A DNA stretch of 34,971 nt from Acidobacteriota bacterium (lineage in GTDB: Bacteria > Acidobacteriota > Terriglobia > Terriglobales > SCQP01), in NCBI GenBank assembly GCA_021827785.1, contig JAKAUF010000154.1:1-34971 (forward strand), written 5' to 3'. The translations under genes were made by a program, and so were the position numbers. Below are positions 29,601 to 34,971 of the stretch, piece by piece. A model generated the notes under the pieces. It made no database searches, had not been told where the DNA came from, and saw only the letters and a program-made list of their open reading frames with translations. Numbering within the stretch: the stretch's first letter is position 1; the number at the start of each line of letters is the position of its first letter.

Positions 29601-30565
29601 CGCGGCACCGGCACCGCGTCCAGGACCGCCGCGAGAATGCTGTCCGCCGTCTGGCCTTCCATTTCCGCCTCCGCCCGCGGCCGTAGCCGATGGCGTAGCA
29701 CCGGCGGCGCCGCCGCTTTGATGTCGTCCGGGAGCACATAGGTCCGCCCATCGGCTGCCGCCAGCGCCCGGCTCACTTGCAACATCGCCGCGCCGGCGCG
29801 CGGGCTGGCGCCCAGGGTCAATGCCGGCCATTCCCGCGTCTGGCGGATCACCGCCGTCGCATACGACACCACCGTCGGCTCGACACGGATACCCGCCAGC
29901 GCCGCTTGCGCCGCTGCCAGCGCCGTCGCCGGCAGCGGCTCTAGCGACACCTCGCCCAGCGCCAGCGGCTTCCGGCTCAAGATGGCCGCTTCCGCCTCCG
30001 CATCCGGATAGGGCACCGTCAGCTTCATCAGAAAGCGGTCCAATTGGGCCTCCGGCAGCGGGTAGGTGCCTTCGAACTCCAGCGGGTTTTGGGTCGCAAA
30101 CACGGTGAAATGCGGCGGCAGCGGGCGGCTCTCTCGGTTCAGCGTCACCTGCCGCTCCTCCATAGCTTCCAACAGCGCCGCTTGCGTGCGCGGCGGCATC
30201 CGATTGACTTCATCCACAAGCAAGATGCTGGCGAATACCGGCCCCGGGCGAAAGCTGAACCGCCCCTCCGGCGTCAGCACGTCCCCGCCGGTGATATCGC
30301 CCGGCAACAGATCCGGCGTCCCTTGCACCCGCTGATAGGGCAGATCCACGATGCGCGCGAATAGGCGTACGGCGAGCGTTTTGGCCACGCCCGGAGGCCC
30401 CTCCAGCAGCATGTGGCCGCCGCAGAGCAGGCCCAAGCAGCAAAACTCCAGCACGGCGTCTTGCCCGATCACGACGCCCGCGGCTTGCCGCCGCAAGTGC
30501 GCGAGCGCCGCCGCCACCGGCGCCAGCGCGGGAGAAGAAGCCGTGGAAGGATTTTCGAGCGTCAT
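29597..30565 (-). CDS. moxR: MoxR-family AAA+ ATPase
   Basis: 322 residues. Walker A GPPGVAKT is at 56-63 and Walker B ILLVDEVNR at 115-123. Sensor 1 is in FATQNPLE, PEAQLDRFLMKL contains the arginine finger region, and sensor 2 is in ASPRAGAAMLQ. MoxR proteins act as chaperones that insert cofactors or remodel vWA/DUF58 partners. The ATG at 30565 overlaps the preceding stop as ATGA and its own stop overlaps the DUF58 start as GTGA, so stoichiometric coupling is likely. The frame extends upstream to 30832 but that part overlaps DUF4350. Confidence 0.93.
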   Translation of the reverse strand: MTLENPSTASSPALAPVAAALAHLRRQAAGVVIGQDAVLEFCCLGLLCGGHMLLEGPPGVAKTLAVRLFARIVDLPYQRVQGTPDLLPGDITGGDVLTPEGRFSFRPGPVFASILLVDEVNRMPPRTQAALLEAMEERQVTLNRESRPLPPHFTVFATQNPLEFEGTYPLPEAQLDRFLMKLTVPYPDAEAEAAILSRKPLALGEVSLEPLPATALAAAQAALAGIRVEPTVVSYATAVIRQTREWPALTLGASPRAGAAMLQVSRALAAADGRTYVLPDDIKAAAPPVLRHRLRPRAEAEMEGQTADSILAAVLDAVPVPR

Positions 30566-31653
30566 CGTCGTCTCTGCTCCTGTGGCGCCACGCCCGCCAA
30601 CTGCCGGGCCCACCACCTGTACTCCTCCAATGCAGCCGCCTCCGTTGCTGGGCCGCCGCCGGGCGGGCTGGGCGGCGGGTCTAGGCCCGGCGCCTTGCGC
30701 AGCGCGGCGTGACGCACGATCTCCACCGCCATGATCCCCGCCGACGCCCGTTCGTACAAGTTGCCGACCGCCGCGGTAAACTCCAGCGGCGAATCCCGCG
30801 CCGCGTCGGGCGCGACCACCTCTGGGCCCCACCGGCGCCCATGGCTAGCCAGCGCCGCCAGCAGCAACAGCCCCAGCGGCAGCGCCAACCACGGCAGGCG
30901 CCCGGTTCCCAGGAATCCTGCCCAGCTTTGCCGCACGCCGTGGAAGTATTCATCCCACAGCACGCGTCGCGGCGCCGGCCCCACCGCGGCCAGCAGCAAT
31001 GCCAAGTTTCCGGCGCGCCGCAACCCGTCATTGGTCAAGGGCGTGGCCGAAGCCCACAGCACCAGGCGTCCCTTGCCTACCGGCGCCGCTACCACCACCG
31101 CACGGCGGGCGTCGCCGTACAACGTCACCCCATGGCGACCGGAGCGCGGCCAAGTCCATTGCGGCCGCAACCAGATTGGACCGGCCGCCGCCGCCGCGCC
31201 CGGCGCTAACGGCCGGTACTTTCCGACGCCGCCGCCGCGTGCCATCTTACCCCCGTAGTCCGGCGTCAGGCGAGCTCCCGCCCAACCCGTCGCCAACACC
31301 GTGCCTCCCGCGGCCATGAATTGCCGCAGCGCCGCCCAATCGCGCCGGCCCGCCGCGGTTTCCGCCGCGGGCGCCAACAGCGGATCGGCCAGCACCAGCA
31401 CGGCACCCCCGCCATTGGGCAAAACCGTCAGTGGCAGCCGCCAGCGCTGCACGCGGTAGCCGGACCGCCGCAGCAAGCGTACCGCCGCCAAGGCTCCCGT
31501 AGGCAGGGGCGAATAACTCGACGGAAATGGCTGCGGGACCGCCACGGACGGCATCCACAACCAAGCTGCGCCCAAAACCAGCACCGTGCCCACAGCCGCA
31601 GCGGTTAGCCAACGCCGGTCCTGCGCCGCCATGTCCGCGCCGCTCGCGCTCAC
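30562..31653 (-). CDS. DUF4350-type membrane protein
   Basis: 363 residues from a GTG at 31653 overlapping the preceding stop as GTGA; an ATG 7 codons later (31632) is an alternative. One N-terminal membrane segment (about 17-36), an extracytoplasmic Rossmann-like domain (about 60-240, with the GGTVLATGWAGARLTPDYGG and GKGRLVLWASATPLTNDGLRRAG blocks; the latter as GKGRLVLWAS, ATPLTNDGLRRAG), a second membrane segment (about 265-283) and a cytoplasmic helical tail. The conserved DEYFHG motif (about 247-252) precedes the second segment. Function unknown; the gene is a standard member of MoxR/DUF58 operons. Confidence 0.85.
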   Translation of the reverse strand: MSASGADMAAQDRRWLTAAAVGTVLVLGAAWLWMPSVAVPQPFPSSYSPLPTGALAAVRLLRRSGYRVQRWRLPLTVLPNGGGAVLVLADPLLAPAAETAAGRRDWAALRQFMAAGGTVLATGWAGARLTPDYGGKMARGGGVGKYRPLAPGAAAAAGPIWLRPQWTWPRSGRHGVTLYGDARRAVVVAAPVGKGRLVLWASATPLTNDGLRRAGNLALLLAAVGPAPRRVLWDEYFHGVRQSWAGFLGTGRLPWLALPLGLLLLAALASHGRRWGPEVVAPDAARDSPLEFTAAVGNLYERASAGIMAVEIVRHAALRKAPGLDPPPSPPGGGPATEAAALEEYRWWARQLAGVAPQEQRRR

Positions 31654-32723
31654 CGGCAGCCCATCCCTTCCAGGGCGTCGAACATCGCCGCCGCGGCCGC
31701 CGCCGCTGGCATTGCCGCCGCATAGCGCCACGCTTCAAAATCGCGGGTCAGCTCCCGCCAATGGAAACACGCCGGATGACCCGCCGGCAGGCTCTGCAAA
31801 TATTCCCGCGGCGTCCGCGCCGCGGCCAGTTGCCACCATCCCGCTTCCGCGCCATACGCCAGACCCGCTTGATACGCGCACAGCGCCGCCGCCGCGCCAG
31901 CCCCAGCCCCTGCCTCCCGCCGCGCCCGCGCCAGCAACGCCGCCGCATCACTACGTTCTTGCTCGTACACGGCCGCCGCAACCTCCTGCCGCCGCCATCG
32001 GCGCCACGCCCACCGCCCCAGCCACAGAAGGCCCGCCGCCACGGCCAGGACGATCAGGGCGATCACCACCCAACTGCCGGCATCCGTGCCGGCCGCACGA
32101 CCGAACGCCTGATGCAGCACCGCTCCCAGCCATCGGGCGATGCGCCGCCACAGTTCCGCCGCTGCCGACTGCTCCTGCGCCGCGCGGAACTCCCGCGCCG
32201 ACAGAATCGCCTGCAACGTCCGCCGCCGCGCCGCTAGCACCGCCAGCGGCAACGCCGCCCCCGCCAAAATCTCCCTCCGGCGTAGTGCCGCGGACAACCG
32301 ACGCCGGCCCGCCGCCAGCGGCGTTTTTCCCAGGGCAATGCGCCCCAGCCCCTTCCGCAGCCAGCGCGTGGAGATCGGAAGTATTGCTCCGTCGCGGCCC
32401 GCCGGGCCCACCGCCACTGGCCAGGTTCGCGGCAAACGCCGCGCCAGTTGCGCCGCCTCCTGCGCCGAGCCCAGCCCCGCCACGGCCCGCCCCCACATCT
32501 GCAACCTGGCGCGGTACGCGGCCACGGAGAGAGGCCTCGCCGCCGCCCGCTCCAGGGCCTGCGCCGGCCCGCGATCGGGGTTCCTAACACCGCCGCCGGC
32601 CGCCGCGCGCGGCGCACTCCCGCCACGGTAGGGCGCCGCTACGCCCAGGCTCGCCAGCATCGCCGCGGCGCACGCGATCGCCGCCCCGCGAGCAACTCGC
32701 CTATGCCTGCGCGTTCGCGGCAT
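31650..32723 (-). CDS. DUF4129-type membrane protein
   Basis: 357 residues. A signal or first membrane segment (about 10-30) follows a basic start (MPRTRRHRRVARG). An extracytoplasmic region (about 35-205) is Ala/Arg-rich. A membrane helix (about 218-240, SWVVIALIVLAVAAGLLWLG) leads to the cytoplasmic DUF4129 domain (about 250-345), with RSDAAALLARARREAG, RTPREYLQSLP and WRELTRDFEAWRYA. In other genomes this domain follows a transglutaminase-like domain; none is visible here. The ATG at 32723 lies 22 nt inside the upstream gene. Function unknown; operon partner of MoxR and DUF58. Confidence 0.82.
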   Translation of the reverse strand: MPRTRRHRRVARGAAIACAAAMLASLGVAAPYRGGSAPRAAAGGGVRNPDRGPAQALERAAARPLSVAAYRARLQMWGRAVAGLGSAQEAAQLARRLPRTWPVAVGPAGRDGAILPISTRWLRKGLGRIALGKTPLAAGRRRLSAALRRREILAGAALPLAVLAARRRTLQAILSAREFRAAQEQSAAAELWRRIARWLGAVLHQAFGRAAGTDAGSWVVIALIVLAVAAGLLWLGRWAWRRWRRQEVAAAVYEQERSDAAALLARARREAGAGAGAAAALCAYQAGLAYGAEAGWWQLAAARTPREYLQSLPAGHPACFHWRELTRDFEAWRYAAAMPAAAAAAAMFDALEGMGCR

Positions 32724-33603
32724 CGCGCCGCAACAAGACCTCGATGTCAAACGCCTCCTTGCGAACTTTGAAATCGTAGAACAACAGGGAAAGGCAGATG
32801 GCCAGGATGGGCATGACCAGCACATTGGCCAAGAACCCCATTGCTAAGCCCCACACCTGCCACACCCCGGTCGCCGGATGGCGCAACCCACCAATGATGA
32901 GCGCGGGCACGGCGAACAGGCCCTCCATGCCCAACTCCAGAGCAAACGTCAGCAAATACACCAGGAACACCCGCCCTACGTACCCTTTCGCCAAAGCCGC
33001 ACTGCGACGCAGCGCGGCGAAGACGCCCAAATCTTCCAGCACCACCGCCGGCACCGCCACGGCGAGCCGCAGCCATATCCACACCGCCGCGACAATTGCC
33101 GCGATTGCCACCGCGACTACCAACAACCCCCAGATGACCCCCACGACCCTACCAGCAATCGCCACCGCGGGCAGCAGCACCGCGAGCACAAACACGGCCA
33201 GCATGGGCAGCATCGCGACGACAATCTCGGCGAGCATCGTCAGCGCCACGCGTGCGACCCGTCCCTTAAGTCCGCGAAAAGAGCGCCCGATGCCGGTGGC
33301 TTCGCCCAACTGCAGATGGCCGACGGCCCAAACCGTCGCCCCCATGGAATAGGCCACCGCCAGGAAGACCACGCACTCGAGAACGGCAAGCGACACCAAG
33401 ATCCGCGGCCACTCGGCCAACAAGGCCGCGGGTGTCGTTCCCGGCTTCGTCAGGCCCAGCGTGGCCTCCAGCACCTGGAGCGCGGTCACCGCGACAAATG
33501 GAATTGCGGCAATGCCAACGAACAAGCCAAAGTGCTTTCGGTACAACTGGATCGCCCGGTCCAGTAATTCGGAAAGCGATAACGGACGCAATGACTCCGG
33601 CAT
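32701..33603 (-). CDS. Multi-pass membrane protein (GPDPase membrane-domain-like)
   Basis: 300 residues with about six membrane segments (about 25-50, 68-100, 122-150, 152-182, 212-238, 245-275). The N-terminal LSLSELLDRAIQLYRKHFGLF is the amphipathic leader typical of the glycerophosphodiester phosphodiesterase membrane-domain group; the catalytic phosphodiesterase domain itself is absent. VVLEDLGVFAALRRSAALAKG is another family block. The ATG at 33603 follows GAGG. It is the first gene of the operon with DUF4129, DUF4350, MoxR and DUF58. Function unknown, possibly a membrane scaffold. Confidence 0.8.
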   Translation of the reverse strand: MPESLRPLSLSELLDRAIQLYRKHFGLFVGIAAIPFVAVTALQVLEATLGLTKPGTTPAALLAEWPRILVSLAVLECVVFLAVAYSMGATVWAVGHLQLGEATGIGRSFRGLKGRVARVALTMLAEIVVAMLPMLAVFVLAVLLPAVAIAGRVVGVIWGLLVVAVAIAAIVAAVWIWLRLAVAVPAVVLEDLGVFAALRRSAALAKGYVGRVFLVYLLTFALELGMEGLFAVPALIIGGLRHPATGVWQVWGLAMGFLANVLVMPILAICLSLLFYDFKVRKEAFDIEVLLRRDAANAQA

Positions 33604-33739
33604 CTCTCACACCTCGGCGTCGAAACTGCCAGCCATGCTACCACGCCGCTCGGAACCTTTGTCCCGCCCGCCGCGGCTCGTCGTCCGTCCTGTAGCCCGG
33701 GGATTTCGCCACCCGCTTTTCCCACCCCGCCCCGCCGCG

Positions 33740-33745
33740 TACCAT
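33740..33745 (+). promoter_or_regulatory. -10-like hexamer directly before the GH13 gene
   Basis: TACCAT (33740-33745), then 6 nt (GGCGGG) and the ATG at 33752. A transcript starting 7 nt after the hexamer would begin at the A of ATG. The remainder of the 148-bp divergent gap (33604-33739) has no gene. Confidence 0.33.
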
Positions 33746-33751
33746 GGCGGG

Positions 33752-34971
33752 ATGAGGAGATTGGCTCTCGCCGCCGTGGCCGCGGCCCTGGCCGCCGCCG
33801 CGTTATGGCCTCGCACCGCACCTGCCGCCGCGGCCAGGCCGCCCCGGGCCTCCGTCCCGGCGCACGCCCGGCGCCAGCGGAAACCGCTGCGCTGGTGGCA
33901 GCACGCGGTGATTTATGAGGTCTATCCGCGCAGCTTCAAGGACTCCGACGGCAACGGCATCGGCGACCTCAACGGCATTCGCAGCAAGCTGGGCTATTTG
34001 CATTGGCTCGGCGTCAACGCCATTTGGCTGACCCCGATCTATCCCTCCGGCGGCGTGGATGGCGGCTACGACATCATCCACTACAAACAAATCGCGCCGG
34101 TCTACGGCACCATGGCTGACTTCCACCGCCTGGTCGCCGCCGCCCGTCGCGACCATATCCATGTCTTCATGGATATGGTCTTGGCTCATACCTCGAATCA
34201 AAACCCCTGGTTTGCTGCCTCGCGCCGCTCCCGCACCGGACCCTACGCGAATTACTATATCTGGCGCGATGGCCATGACGGCGGTCCGCCGAACAACTGG
34301 ACTTCGCTCTTCGGCGGCTCCGCCTGGCAATATGACCCGCTGCGCCGCCAGTATTACTACCACTACTATTACCGCCAGCAGCCCGATCTGAATTGGCGCA
34401 ATCCGGCCGTTCGCCGCGCCATGTTCGCCCGCGCCCGCTTCTGGATGCGCCAGGGCGTTGCCGGTTTTCGCTTGGATTCGGTCGGCACCCTGCTGGTGGA
34501 CCCGCGCTTTCCCAACAACCCGCCGGGCGCCATGCGCACCGGCGATTTCCCCCTGCCGCAGCAGCATCACAAATACAACTACAACCAGCCCGGCGTGCAC
34601 CGCATTCTGCAAGCCCTGCGGCGCGTGGTCGCCCCCTACCACGGCCTGCTGATCGGCGAAACCGTGGGAAAAACCGCCGCCCAGATCTCGCGCTTCTACG
34701 GCACGCCGCGTCATCCTGAAATCCAACTGCCCTTCAATTTCCTTTTCGCCGACGTCAACCGCCTCTCCGCCCCCGCTTTCCGCCGCCAGATCGCCGCTTG
34801 GACCCACAACCCCGCCCACGGCACGCCAGTGTGGTTCTTCGACAACCATGACCAGCCGCGCGAGGTGCAGCGCTACGGCCATGGCCGCGATAACGCCTCG
34901 CCGGAAAACGCCAAAATCGCGCGCCTGCTGCCTACCCTGCTCTTCACCCTGCGCGGCGCCGTGATCCTCCA
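33752..34971 (+). CDS. Secreted GH13 alpha-glucosidase/alpha-amylase-family enzyme (3' end cut off)
   Basis: Open to the window end; 406 residues are visible. A hydrophobic Ala-rich segment (3-19) after MRR looks like a signal peptide or anchor, so the enzyme is periplasmic or secreted. The TIM-barrel motifs follow: AVIYEVYPRSFKDSDGNGIGD, GGYDIIHY, region I DMVLAHTS (141-148), QQPDLNW, nucleophile D242 in GFRLDSV, acid/base E303 in LIGETVG, and transition-state D367 in DNHDQPR. QPDLN and GYDI place it in the oligo-1,6-glucosidase/alpha-glucosidase branch, cleaving or transferring alpha-glucosyl units. Region I has Ala145 where DxxxNH normally has Asn. Confidence 0.93.
   Translation, partial: MRRLALAAVAAALAAAALWPRTAPAAAARPPRASVPAHARRQRKPLRWWQHAVIYEVYPRSFKDSDGNGIGDLNGIRSKLGYLHWLGVNAIWLTPIYPSGGVDGGYDIIHYKQIAPVYGTMADFHRLVAAARRDHIHVFMDMVLAHTSNQNPWFAASRRSRTGPYANYYIWRDGHDGGPPNNWTSLFGGSAWQYDPLRRQYYYHYYYRQQPDLNWRNPAVRRAMFARARFWMRQGVAGFRLDSVGTLLVDPRFPNNPPGAMRTGDFPLPQQHHKYNYNQPGVHRILQALRRVVAPYHGLLIGETVGKTAAQISRFYGTPRHPEIQLPFNFLFADVNRLSAPAFRRQIAAWTHNPAHGTPVWFFDNHDQPREVQRYGHGRDNASPENAKIARLLPTLLFTLRGAVIL

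Noticed and set aside
31527-32587. Plus-strand Pro-rich frames (236 and 333 residues) opposite DUF4129
   Set aside because: Proline/alanine strings typical of the antisense of Ala/Arg/Gly-rich GC genes; DUF4129 on the minus strand has a coherent domain plan.
1-34971. tRNA, rRNA, CRISPR, prophage or transposon
   Set aside because: I looked for cloverleaf-like segments, direct-repeat arrays, transposase/integrase motifs and long terminal repeats and found none; intergenic gaps are short.

Overview
The window is GC-rich, densely coded bacterial chromosome. It holds 33 complete protein genes and two genes cut by the window edges. The organism is Gram-negative (MlaE/MlaF lipid transport, a MacB/Dev-like tripartite exporter). 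The best guess is an Acidobacteriota member: small palindromes around AGGCT-(GA/AA)-AGCCT, the DUF4129-DUF4350-MoxR-DUF58 operon beside SpoIIM and RDD genes, a pyruvoyl arginine decarboxylase and a secreted glycine-zipper protein all fit. That assignment is inference. I see no rRNA, tRNA, CRISPR, prophage or insertion sequence; this is chromosomal backbone.

Layout. 1-4603 (+): end of an unidentified gene, then a four-gene ABC exporter operon (two FtsX permeases, adaptor, ATPase). 4625-9274 (-): cysteine desulfurase, a secreted unknown coupled to shikimate kinase, a PAS-LuxR regulator and a LOG-family nucleotide hydrolase. 9399-12175 (+): bifunctional Rel (ppGpp) and a coupled exported unknown. 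12172-14868 (-): operon of pyruvoyl arginine decarboxylase, a 99-residue protein, an HD-GYP response regulator and a dolichyl-phosphate-sugar-type glycosyltransferase. 15020-16897 (-): a SAM-I riboswitch with a terminator, then a threonine-synthase-like PLP enzyme and a MoaD/ThiS-like sulfur carrier ending Gly-Gly-Ala. 17063-24481: NagB, M20 dipeptidase, PIG-L deacetylase overlapping a GT4 glycosyltransferase, TrmJ, glycine-zipper protein, and MgtC/DUF4010. 24620-26271 (+): MlaE and MlaF. 26294-33603: RDD and SpoIIM divergent pair, then a minus-strand operon read as membrane protein, DUF4129, DUF4350, MoxR, DUF58. 33752 to the end (+): a secreted GH13 alpha-glucosidase-type enzyme, cut by the window end.

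The most interesting locus is 15020-16897. SAM-I riboswitches control sulfur amino-acid genes, yet this one precedes a threonine-synthase-like enzyme paired with a ubiquitin-fold sulfur carrier carrying an extra C-terminal Ala. That tail recalls HcyS-Ala of the thiocarboxylate-dependent homocysteine pathway of Wolinella. The pair may make homocysteine from O-phosphohomoserine and a protein thiocarboxylate, as CysM/CysO make cysteine from O-phosphoserine. A second theme is initiation: several transcript-leading genes lack a Shine-Dalgarno and have a TANNNT hexamer about 6 nt before the start codon, suggesting leaderless mRNAs. Genes inside operons instead often use 4-nt ATGA/GTGA/TTGA stop-start overlaps.
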